Shown here one piece after another: positions 1 through 7,022 of a stretch of 10,752 nucleotides of DNA. Below the pieces are notes generated by a model. That model saw nothing but the letters and a program-made list of their open reading frames with translations. It did no database searches and was not told the DNA's origin. Origin of the DNA: Larix sibirica (lineage: Eukaryota; Streptophyta; Pinopsida; Pinales; Pinaceae); the NCBI GenBank assembly GCA_004151065.3, contig NWUY0304315155.1:1-10752 (forward strand), read 5' to 3'. The position numbers were made by a program, and so were the translations under genes. Each line of letters opens with the position of its first letter. The stretch's first letter is position 1.

Positions 1-723
1 AAGTTGTGTGCATCACAGACCTCTGGAAACAAAGGGTGCAGCCTGGACTTGTTCTACAGAAATCAATTTGTCCCATAGTTGAGGATACTCCATTCTATCT
101 ATTAAAAGGCTGTCAAGTTATCCGTTGATGTTTTTTGTATCCTCACTGGTCGATTTATGAGGCTGTCAGGTATCTGTTGCACTCCCACAAACGCATCAAT
201 TTCTCAATACATTAATTTGTGTGCTCTGGTGGCGTGGAGTCTTTGTATTTACTGTTGGTATCTCTGCCTGCCTAGAGTCTACATTACATTCCAACGCTGG
301 GTATATCCTTTATGTTATCCTGCCATCCATTATCAATTTGTTATCCTCAGTATATATCTTCGTACCGTCTATCAATCACTGTATGTATCTCTATGCATCT
401 GTTATATTGCTGCAGAACGTATTGCTATCCTCCAGAGCATATTACCTGGTCTGCTTATATATATAAAGTGAAGTTTGTATACCTTTTCTTCTTCTCTGAG
501 TATACCCTTACTTCCGCTGCACCACTCTGATAACTTAATTCAGCTTAACAATATTAGTATGATTCATTTTGTGAAGATACTTTCACTTAAGGGAGATTCA
601 TACATTTATCCCAAGAGTAATACCAAAGAAATCTTCATTACGTATGATATTATGCAGCATCCCGTCCCACTTGATCTATCCATGTCATTTTCCGAAATCT
701 CTGTTAAATCTCTCTCTTCATAA
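1..723. other. T-rich spacer, open in several frames, no recognised gene
   Basis: I see no recognisable gene here. All three forward frames are open over parts of 157-530 (an ATG frame at 157-471, an ATG frame at 312-530 and a GTG-started frame at 221-466). Their products have no domain I know and are rich in Leu, Tyr, Cys and Ile, as expected when T-rich DNA happens to lack stop codons. A fourth frame, ATG 559 to stop 723 (54 codons; it opens further upstream at a TTG), has a more mixed composition, but nothing supports its expression. The words TATCCTC and ATCAATTTGT recur through 60-440, suggesting old local duplication. Confidence 0.55.
107..179. repeat. Short diverged direct repeat, about 53-bp period
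   Basis: AGGCTGTCAAGTTATCCGTT starts at 107 and AGGCTGTCAGGTATCTGTT at 160. Both are followed by further loose similarity. The copies differ by a few substitutions and one single-base gap. They look like a decayed tandem duplication. Confidence 0.55.
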
Positions 724-744
724 AATGCGGGGTTTTAGAAATAG

Positions 745-758
745 GATAGATAGATAGA
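745..758. repeat. GATA microsatellite
   Basis: Three and a half copies of GATA in a row. It is very short and serves only as a landmark. Confidence 0.75.
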
Positions 759-1241
759 AAGGGTAATTCTTTGCAGCACCTGTCTGTATGAATTTTCGCA
801 CCACTTAAGTACAGGCACACCTGTTCAACAGACTGTGGGCATAGGGGATAGAATGACTAAACTATGACCGGTGGGTGGGGTATCAAATTGAACGGGCCAA
901 AGCCGAACGGGAGCTGAAGCACATACATATATAAAGAGCACTCCACCGGACACATCTCTACTTTCTTTCCACCTATTTACTGCAGGCAGCAACACGAGGA
1001 AGCTGGCTGATCGATCCACTTGCTATTACAGAAATAGCCGGGGCTACTTTTGACTTGCATTTTGTTTCCGGTAGCGAAACGAAGTTCCGGCCTTACCATT
1101 AGGGGCGGGGAGCAATATTAAGTTCCTGTGCTGGAGCGAAGGGTCTTACCTGCCTTTAGGGGCTTGGCTGACAGTAAGGACCTCGTGAGATCGCTCTGCC
1201 CAGAAGGACCAACCTCTTTCTTTTCTCGGCCGATCCCCCTT
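759..1241. other. Unassigned spacer
   Basis: No gene recognised. A short plus-strand frame ending at the TAA near 933 reads as an Arg/Glu/Lys-rich peptide including IERAKAERELKH (codons roughly 883-918), which is coiled-coil-like. It is only about 25 codons long between stops and has no recognisable parent. A 64-codon minus frame at 825-1019 has no known domain. The words TTCCGGTAGCGAAACGAAG (about 1065) and AGGGGCGGGG (about 1100) give the region a GC-richer feel than the first 700 bases. Confidence 0.4.
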
Positions 1242-1321
1242 AGCTGGCTTGGCTTTATGGTTTAGATGGCTGGCTGGTACAGCTGGGTGGGATGGATGGC
1301 CGGGCTGGTTCGATGGCTGGG
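1242..1321. repeat. TGG/GATGG-rich low-complexity patch
   Basis: The plus strand repeats TGG, GCTGG and GATGG words (for example GATGGCTGGCTGG, then GGGATGGATGG, then GATGGCTGGG). On the minus strand this yields the Pro/Ser/His-rich stretch of a 70-codon frame at 1146-1358, which is therefore best read as a by-product of the low-complexity DNA rather than a gene. Confidence 0.6.
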
Positions 1322-2062
1322 AAAGCCGATCTCTCCGGTAAGCAATTGATAGAAGCAATCAATCAGGTCTCTTTCATCTCTCATCAGGTAGGTGTGACTA
1401 ACTCAAAGTGTGAATCTTCCTTCCCCGTATTGTGTGTCGCTATCTATGGGGGGCTTTGGAGGGTGAACTGAGTCCTACTCGAGGTGAACTGCAGCATCAG
1501 GTGCAACTGGGTTTTATGCGACCGGGATGAATAGAGAACCATGGGCAGTAATTAACAGAGTTCGTTTGGGCAGGTTGATGAGATAACTGAGGCCATTTGG
1601 GCTGGGTGCAGAGATCACTTGCTATTTGGTAACTGAGTGTTAATAGAACTGCAGCAGGTGTAACTGAACTGCTGTTGTAAGATTTATATGGTTACATAGC
1701 TATAAATGTTTAGGGCTTACCCCTACGGAACAGGAAATGCATACAGCACCAGCACATAAACACCAGTCATAGCCCAATAGGCATAGCTGATAGACGATCA
1801 TTGCAATATAAAATCATAGTCGATAATAGCCCCGAGCATAGCCGATCATTTACAGATATCATAATATTGATTGTAATTAAGTTGGCGCCATACGCAAAAG
1901 CAAAAGAGAAGGAAACCCTCATACCCAGAGAGGAGAAAAGGCCCCTCACCCCCATCGATCCAATGCTGGATCTTGAAACCTCAAACCACCCATTACCTAC
2001 GAGATTACACCCTTTTATTTATATGCCCTGCTAAGCTAGCTCCATCTGCGTTTGCTTTAGAG
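1322..2062. other. Spacer with short duplicated words
   Basis: No gene recognised. GGTGAACTG occurs at 1462 and 1483, 21 bp apart. GAACTGCAGCATCAGGTGCA at 1486 returns at 1646 as GAACTGCAGCAGGTGTAACTG, lacking a TCA triplet. Open frames on both strands at 1767-2034 overlap each other and have no known domain. Confidence 0.45.
1486..1666. repeat. Diverged direct repeat, 160-bp spacing
   Basis: The copies are 1486-1509 and 1646-1666. They share GAACTGCAGCA and then GGTG(C/T)AACTG, with a 3-base deletion in the second copy. A GGTGAACTG word repeats twice just before the first copy (1462 and 1483). Confidence 0.55.
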
Positions 2063-2110
2063 CTTCTTCTAAGGAAAGAATGAGAGCTATATTTATTCTT
2101 ATGGAAGAAG
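2063..2110. repeat. Imperfect inverted repeat (hairpin)
   Basis: The outer arms CTTCTTC (2063-2069) and GAAGAAG (2104-2110) pair perfectly, 7 bp. An internal loop follows (TAAGGA against ATG). The inner arms AAGAAT (2076-2081) and ATTCTT (2095-2100) then pair over 6 bp around a 13-base loop. Stem-loops like this often mark 3' ends of plant mitochondrial transcripts. No gene lies immediately upstream, so a processing role is only a guess. Confidence 0.5.
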
Positions 2111-2152
2111 GGGTTCGCCTATGCGGACTATAGCTAGCTGGCAGGACAAAAT

Positions 2153-2249
2153 TTGGTTGAACCTCATCACGTAGTGGAAGCATACCAAACCCTATGGGTC
2201 AGTTGATATCTCCCTATTGGTTGTTGGTTGAACTTCATCACCTATGGGT
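2153..2249. repeat. Direct repeat, about 71-bp period
   Basis: TTGGTTGAACCTCATCAC (2153-2170) returns at 2224-2241 with one mismatch. CCTATGGGT occurs at 2191 and again at 2241, immediately after the second copy. The segment looks like a partial tandem duplication with an internal deletion. Confidence 0.65.
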
Positions 2250-2787
2250 TTAACCTGGTCTATATCGTTGGATTATTCTGATTACCATACCCTCTAAGCC
2301 AAGGGAAAAAGGATGTCCCACTTTGAATGCTTCCCTTGGAATGGTGCTCCCTTTGTAGGGAGGAACTCGGCCCCCTTTGGAAGTCAAACCCATAGCTTAT
2401 CATCAACAAAAGACGCCTAATTGTTGACCTGTGTTCTACTCCCCCCTATCACCTCACACTACGTGGGCTATTTGCCCATTGGGGCCTGCCTAACCTCAAA
2501 CACGAGGTATCCCTCCTCAATATGAATATACATAAATAAAGCGGATGCGGCTTGAAAGTTGGTTCCATAAAGCATAATGTGTGGACTGAGAGCGCAATGG
2601 GGATTGGGTCCTGAAGGCAAGGACTAGACACGCGTGGCATAAATGCTTGTAAATGAAATACCGGTTACCAGTTATCCTAGAGATACGCTCAAAAAGTGTA
2701 TAGTTTATAGCATATAAACTCCAGTTTTCTGTGCCGATTATTAGACTGCAGTTCTTCCCTTTGGGTTGGCTAGTACTAGGGGCCGGC
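2250..2787. other. Spacer with unrecognised short open frames
   Basis: No gene recognised. A 35-codon plus-strand ATG frame beginning near 2313 (starting MSHFECFPWNGAPF) has mixed composition. The minus strand carries a 63-codon frame (2449-2640) and a 144-codon frame (2517-2951), the longest open frame in the window. The 144-codon frame opens with GTG rather than ATG, has no domain I know, and overlaps a competing minus frame described separately. Confidence 0.35.
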
Positions 2788-3213
2788 CTACTGTATCGGA
2801 ATGCATCGGAAGGTCGGTGCTGGCTGGAAGGTTGGAATAAAAGAATTATTCTGAACTTCATTCTCCAGGCGTTGTTCCCTTGCTGTACCAGTCGGTTACA
2901 TACTTCGGGCTGGAGATTAAACCATAATGAATGACTACTCCGAAGATGCACCTTTATCAGGGGAAAGGGTCACAACTTCCTTGAAGGACTTCACCTGAGG
3001 AGCGGGACTAACTGCTTTGCCAGGCTTATCCACATGAGCGGGAGACAATGCTCCCTTCCGCTTGTTGGATTTTACCTGCCAACCATAATCCACATCCATA
3101 CTCTGAGTCTGATCACTTACACCTGCTGAAGAGGAATAGATAGGGGAAAAAAAAGGTGAAAGGCATCTGTTTAACTTGGTGATGAAGGCATGGCTGGTGT
3201 TGAAGGCATAAGG
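2788..3213 (-). pseudogene. Possible relic coding segment, Lys/Ser/Pro-rich, broken by stops
   Basis: I do not recognise the protein family. On the minus strand one frame is open from 3213 to a TAG at 2935-2937. An ATG at 3097-3099 gives 54 residues: acidic start, then GWQVKSNKRKG (residues 6-16), then a Ser/Pro/Lys-rich tail containing VKSFKEVV. The frame extends open upstream of that ATG into the neighbouring repeat array. Below the stop the same frame has TAA at 2917-2919 and 2896-2898. It then runs open for 35 codons to TAG at 2788, including TAREQRLENEV, which looks helical. Basic, disordered peptides with a GWQV-type start are reminiscent of the C-terminal part of plant non-LTR retrotransposon ORF1 proteins, but this is inference from appearance. 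The overlapping 144-codon frame is an alternative reading, and chance openness remains possible. Confidence 0.25.
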
Positions 3214-3960
3214 TTACAGGTGAGGTTACAGGTGAAAGGCTGAAGTCTTTTTCTGTTTACTGGTGAATGACTCCTGGTGGCTGAAGGTGACTGGTTACTG
3301 GATTCCTTCTGTTGGGCATAAAGCTTCTGGCAAAAGGTGGGAGGTTGGCTTCTTTCTGTAAAAAGGTTCACAGTTTCAAGGCTGATTCCTTGCTTCCGTG
3401 GGACCTGGCTTCTTCTGTTGGGCTTGGGCTTGGTTGGCTAAAGTGAGAGGCTAAAGATGAGAGGCTCCTGTGGAATGAATGGCATCTGTTTAACTTGGTG
3501 ATGAAGGCATAAGTTTCAAGGTGAGTTTCAAGGTGAAAGAGGCCCTTGTTTAAAGGCTCTTGGGTTAAGGCCAATGGAGAATAGGTAAAGGCATCTGGTT
3601 CCTCCTGGTTAAAGGCTTCTGTCAAAAGGTAGGTGCTAGGTTACAGGCAAAGGTTGAAAGGGCTTTTCTGTTGATAGGTTCAAGGTTTGCTTCTTCTGTT
3701 GGACTTCTTGTTGGATCTGGCTTCTTTCTGTTGAAAGGTTACAGACTGATTCCTTCCGGTGGACTTGTTGGACTGGGGCTTTTCTGTTGAAAGGCAAAAG
3801 GTTCCAAGGTTACATACAGGTGAGGGGCTAAAGGTGAAGGGTGAAAGGGTGCAGGCTTCTGATTCCTGGCTCAAGGCTTCTAGCTAAAGGTGGAAACCTG
3901 TTTCCTGGCTTCCTTCCGGTGAAATACTTTGGTGGTGAAAGACTCATGGCATCTGTGGTA
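3160..3960. repeat. Nested array of diverged short repeats, G/T-rich plus strand
   Basis: The whole segment is built of recurring words: TTTCTGTTGAAAGG, GATTCCTTCC, GGCTTCT, GCTAAAGGTG and GGTTACAGGTGA. TTTCTGTTGA-type words begin at 3665, 3725 and 3781, so a unit of about 57 bp is tandem there. A longer homologous pair lies at 3353-3422 and 3725-3789; both contain TTTCTGT, AAAGGTT, CTGATTCCTT and GGAC in the same order. Minus frames of 64 to 85 codons cross it (3171-3371, 3368-3625, 3680-3874). Their Ser/Thr/Pro-rich products mirror the DNA repeats, and the 3368-3625 frame opens with TTG, so I treat them as artefacts. No gene is seen. Confidence 0.75.
3162..3540. repeat. Exact 30-bp direct repeat with 12-bp doublets downstream
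   Basis: Positions 3162-3191 and 3481-3510 are identical over 30 bases (beginning GGCATCTGTTTAACTTGG). Each copy leads into a doublet of a 12-base word: AGGTTACAGGTG twice at 3211-3234, and AGTTTCAAGGTG twice at 3512-3535. The first copy has about 20 extra bases between the 30-mer and the doublet, an apparent re-duplication of GAAGGCAT. The 30-base identity inside otherwise decayed DNA suggests a recent copy or conversion event. Confidence 0.8.
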
Positions 3961-4443
3961 TAGATAGGTGTGCTCCTGGGTAAATCCTCATTCATCCAGC
4001 TCCTCAATCAATCAATCAAAGCACCTCTTCGTTCGTAGCACCTCTTCTCTTGGACCACCCCTATTGGTAGATGTTGGCAGTTGTCCGATAGAAGCCGTTC
4101 ACCCACTGCACATAGAAGCCACTCACATCATCCAAGCGGTTCACAGCAAATATCATCGTAGAGGCGCGAAGCGAGTGAGGGATTTCTCTAAGTCTATTAC
4201 CCGAGCTTTGGTAGTAGCGGTTTTTTTCACCTTCTCAGGTAAACATGTCCTGGGTGAATAAGTGAATCCACCTCACCCGCCGGATTCTAAATAACCTAGC
4301 TGTCGTAATTACTTGCTCCTCTTTTTATGTTACCGGTGCTCATTCCTAATCAGGGGCGTGATGCGGGGAGTAGCAGTAAGTAGGAGGGAGCGGGCAGTAT
4401 AGGAAGTAAGAGCGGGTTGGGTCGGTAGCGCTCTCACTGACCA
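3961..4443. other. Spacer, no recognised gene
   Basis: CAATCAATCAATCAA at 4005-4019 is a small AATC microsatellite. A 97-codon plus frame (3968-4261) opens with GTG and has no known domain. GAGGCGCGAAGCGAGTGAGG (from 4161) is the sort of word common in plant mitochondrial spacers. AGCGGGCAG at 4389-4397 matches the core of the three-copy repeat at 7023-7565, but the flanks do not clearly follow. Confidence 0.4.
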
Positions 4444-4554
4444 TAGGACTTCTCCCGGAATCTTATTTCAAGCAAAAGGCTCTTGGAAGGTCAATTGGAA
4501 CCAGACTCCTTAGTAGGACTCCTTTCCCGTAATCTTATGGTAAGCAAGGCTCTT
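4444..4554. repeat. Two-copy direct repeat, 70-bp offset
   Basis: Copies lie at about 4444-4484 and 4514-4554. Both read TAGGACT, then a C/T run with CCCG, then AATCTTAT, AAGCAA and AGGCTCTT in order. Differences are scattered substitutions and small gaps. Confidence 0.7.
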
Positions 4555-4592
4555 TATTTAAACCAGGGCTTTTTCGAGCTAGCTTGCCGGTT

Positions 4593-5006
4593 GAACCCGA
4601 GGCTGGTCTAGCTAAATAGAAGCTGATATAAACCGAAGATGTTTTAACCCGCTTGCTAGATATATGTGTGTAGGTGGATGGGGGGCATACCTCGGGAAAG
4701 CGCCCTCCGGGTCCTCATTTTTCAATTATTTACTAATAATTTTGATTGCTTTGCGGGAGCTAAATATTCTCATCATAAAATTGAAATGGATTTTCTATTT
4801 AATGAAATATACCCTGTTTGTTTACCTATTATTATAGTAAATATGCCGAGGGGAAAACCTCATTACCCGACAGACCAGGATGCAACTCAACCGAAGCTGA
4901 GATAAATAAAACGAGGGCTGGTACAAATTGAAGAAGCTAGTCCACCAACCCGTTATGCCATAAGAACCCGAGAGATGGTCAAGCTAAATCGAAGCTGGTT
5001 TAACCC
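4593..5006. repeat. Repeat family flanking an AT-rich island
   Basis: GAACCCGAGGCTGGTCTAGC at 4593 continues into TAAATAGAAGCTGATATAAACC. At 4964, GAACCCGAGAGATGGTCAAG continues into CTAAATCGAAGCTGGTTTAACCC. A partial relative lies at about 4891-4922 (CCGAAGCTGAGATAAATAAA, then CGAGGGCTGGTAC). The intact copies flank the AT-rich segment at about 4700-4855, so the island sits inside what was once a tandem or dispersed repeat pair. Confidence 0.65.
4678..4905 (+). CDS. Hypothetical 75-residue open frame in an AT-rich island
   Basis: I do not recognise this product. The frame starts at ATG 4678 (an in-frame GTG at 4666 would add four residues) and stops with TAA at 4903-4905. Its middle (codons over about 4711-4845) is noticeably more AT-rich than the surroundings and reads with ordinary protein-like composition, including FTNNFDCFAGAKYSHHKIE and a hydrophobic run near YPVCLPIIIV. 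The first and last parts, outside the AT-rich core, look like flanking repeat DNA read through. A second plus frame is also open across the same core, which weakens the case. It could be a fragment of a transferred plastid, plasmid or nuclear gene, or chance. No promoter or ribosome site is evident. Confidence 0.18.
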   Translation: MGGIPRESALRVLIFQLFTNNFDCFAGAKYSHHKIEMDFLFNEIYPVCLPIIIVNMPRGKPHYPTDQDATQPKLR

Positions 5007-5278
5007 ATAATGCCTAGGACCTAGTAGAAACAAAAGCCACCAAAGGGCCACGAAAAATAGACCATACCTAAGGGAAGAGGGAAGCGGGATTGAGCCATTA
5101 GGGAGGGAAGGAAGCGAGCGAGGTAACGACATTCCCCACATTCATTGACACAACAGACAGGAGAGATCGAGAAGATTGAGCCAATTTATTATATTACGAG
5201 CATATTGCTTTAGTTTTGACCTAGCCCCCCCACCAGACGTTAGAGACTGACTACCCCATAATGGATTTTATGTGCAAA
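5007..5278. other. Spacer, no recognised gene
   Basis: No gene recognised. A 62-codon minus frame (4953-5141) overlaps the repeat copy at 4964 and has no known domain. Purine-rich words (GGGAGGGAAGGAAGCGAGCGA, about 5100-5120, split here by composition only) dominate the first half. Confidence 0.4.
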
Positions 5279-5394
5279 CAACCAGCTTATGTTAACCTTA
5301 TCTGTGTGAATGGCTTATTTGTGCTGTGCTTTGGGTGAACGGCTTAAGTGGATAAATGATTGAAATGAACAGCTTATGCAGTGAGTGGCAATAG
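5279..5394. repeat. Degenerate tandem repeat, about 29-bp period, four units
   Basis: The cores TGAATGGCTTAT (5307), TGAACGGCTTAA (5336) and TGAACAGCTTAT (5366) are spaced 29 and 30 bp. A weaker first unit, CAACCAGCTTAT, lies at 5279, 28 bp earlier. The rest of each unit has diverged. The regular spacing is the main support. Confidence 0.6.
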
Positions 5395-5792
5395 GGAGGT
5401 TACCATGTGAACACCATAAGATATAAAGACTAGTCTGTCACATACGCAATATCAATTTAGCCGAGTGCCCCATCATATGCAACAGAGATTTACCCCATGC
5501 GCCATACGGAGGCCCCCTAGTTACCAACAGACGACGATATAATACATGTAATACCCTGGGGTTCCGTCCTTACCAAAGAGAGATTCTCCTGGTTTCTATG
5601 CCTGATAAAAGAAAAAATTAGTACCCTTTTGCCATACCCAACTGAGAGGTCATACCCCTGCATGAAAAACACTTCAAAATATGAAATAGGGTTAATTTCA
5701 TAGGAAATATAGTTACTACCTCGAAGAGATGTGATGAAGCGAATATGTTGATTCACCCATTTGAGGTGCAGACGCAATGAAGTAGTATTAAG
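5395..5792. other. Spacer, no recognised gene
   Basis: Contains CATAAGATA at 5415-5423, close to the plant mitochondrial CRTA-type promoter core but without supporting context. The 86-codon minus frame at 5517-5777 has no domain I can name. Confidence 0.4.
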
Positions 5793-5866
5793 GAAGGGCT
5801 TAATTAAGGCTTCTGAGAAGGGCTTTATTTAGGCTTCCGGGAAGGAAGGGGCTAGAGGCTAGAGCC
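5793..5866. repeat. 24-bp tandem repeat, two units plus a decayed third
   Basis: Unit 1 is 5793-5816 (GAAGGGCTTAATTAAGGCTT, then CTGA). Unit 2 is 5817-5840 (GAAGGGCTTTATTTAGGCTT, then CCGG). The third part, GAAGGAAGGGGCTAGAGGCT from 5841, keeps only the ends. Unit 1 contains the palindrome TTAATTAA. Confidence 0.75.
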
Positions 5867-5954
5867 ATTCAAAAGGACAAATGCCAACAGATACGCCTCG
5901 AACCTCAAACCTCTAATTAGAATATAACTCTCACTCAATCCACAAATAGAAATA

Positions 5955-6037
5955 GAAACTCAAACTACGGAACCCCGAAATTGAACTATATAAAACCTAG
6001 AACTCACTTACTGCTACGGAACACCAAAATGTTACTA
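5955..6037. repeat. Diverged tandem repeat around CTACGGAAC
   Basis: The first copy (about 5955-5988) reads GAAACTCAAACTACGGAAC, then CCCGAAATT and ACTA. The second (about 6000-6037) reads GAACTCACTTACTGCTACGG, then AACACCAAAAT and ACTA. The offset is about 49 bp. CTACGGAAC also occurs alone at about 1724. Confidence 0.55.
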
Positions 6038-6770
6038 CCTAAGTGGGTGCACTGAATTGCTCTCGGGGCTGCTCTATTAGGATAAGATACTTTGTTGGGA
6101 TAAGAGGCTCGGCTCCCCGGCTGCTGGGCTGGAGAATATATATATTAATTGAATGAGCTTGATGGCACACAGATACAAAGAGAGCGTTACTACGGACTAC
6201 AGCCATCAAAGAGAGGGGCATAAGTGACTTATGATTGATTCATTGATTGAATACATACATACACTTGGGCACAAAATGCGTCGGAAAAAAAGGGGGGTTT
6301 AGCCGTGCTAAGTTTAAGCGGATACCTTATGCATATACATTTATATTAAGGGACAGAGAGCTACGAGGTGAGGCAGAGGATCGTAGATAAGATGCCTACC
6401 TCAATGCACTTATTAATGGGTAAGGGTTCGGCACAAAGGGAATATTCCGTAAGGTTCAAATCTTATAGTCGAGCCTCTATACCAGGGTATGTATGTAATA
6501 TTCCTCTACGAACATTGTATGGCTAGAAAAAAAATGGAAATGTCTGACCTTATTAATCTAGTTCGAACTGTAATTATAAGTAAAGTATGGGTATAATATA
6601 GCAGGAGCGGAAGATGGGAAGCCAAGGACAAAGGAGAGTAAAGCCAGGCGAAGGGGGCCAGATAACCAAGGCAATAATAGATATATAAGGTGTAAGATTA
6701 GGATTTGACATTAATTCGTTACAACTAACGTAATAGAATCCCACTTTTTATAAGGCAGGCGAGTTATATT
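6038..6770. other. Long spacer, no recognised gene
   Basis: No gene recognised in over 700 bases. GGATAAGA occurs twice at about 6079 and 6098 within GC-rich words. A TGATTGATTCATTGATTGAA stretch followed by a TACA run (6232-6263) is low complexity. AAGGTTCAAATCTTAT at about 6452-6467 resembles a tRNA T-arm, but the other arms cannot be built. A 60-codon minus frame (6039-6221) has no known domain. Confidence 0.45.
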
Positions 6771-6794
6771 GATGAAATCATTTTGAATTTCATC
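6771..6794. repeat. Perfect 8-bp stem-loop
   Basis: GATGAAAT (6771-6778) and ATTTCATC (6787-6794) pair perfectly around the 8-base loop CATTTTGA. No U-tract follows, so a bacterial-type terminator is not indicated. It could stabilise a transcript end, but no gene is adjacent. Confidence 0.65.
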
Positions 6795-7022
6795 GTAGTA
6801 CACATTTCAAATTTAATAGACAATAGCTGGATCAAGTGAGCCTGGCTTTATCAGTTCAAGCGAGCACGATGGTTGACTGTTCAGGGTAAAAATAGGGTGC
6901 TGCTTCCATTCGGGAACACGTTCTTAAAGGCCTAAAATACCTTCATATAAGAGGGTCCTGTGGAACAACAGATTTGTCCTAGAAGAAATATGATTGACAG
7001 AGCGACATTGTGCTGGTTTATC
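6795..7022. other. Spacer, no recognised gene
   Basis: Nothing recognised. It leads directly into the first copy of the 188-bp tandem repeat. I could not find a convincing earlier (zeroth) copy here. Confidence 0.4.

Noticed and set aside
157-530. Overlapping forward open frames in three frames
   Set aside because: Simultaneous openness of all three frames in T-rich DNA points to composition. One frame starts only at GTG, and no product has a known domain.
2517-2951. 144-codon minus-strand frame, the longest in the window
   Set aside because: It opens with GTG, overlaps a more protein-like competing frame at its upstream end, and has no recognisable domain.
3171-3874. Three Ser/Pro-rich minus-strand frames (64-85 codons)
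   Set aside because: Their sequence repeats mirror the DNA repeats of the array. The 3368-3625 frame opens with TTG and none has a recognised domain.
4560-4605. Minus-strand GGGTTCAACC resembling a T-loop
   Set aside because: The G53-C61 pair and the rest of the T-stem fail, and no cloverleaf can be built.
5415-5423. CATAAGATA, near the plant mitochondrial promoter core CRTAAGAGA
   Set aside because: A single short match with no AT-rich upstream box and no gene downstream; expected by chance in a window of this size. The same applies to CGTAAGAAG at 10504-10512.
6360-6477. tRNA-like T-arm AAGGTTCAAATCTTAT with weakly pairing ends
   Set aside because: The loop would be eight bases in the best pairing, and no D-arm or anticodon arm can be built upstream.
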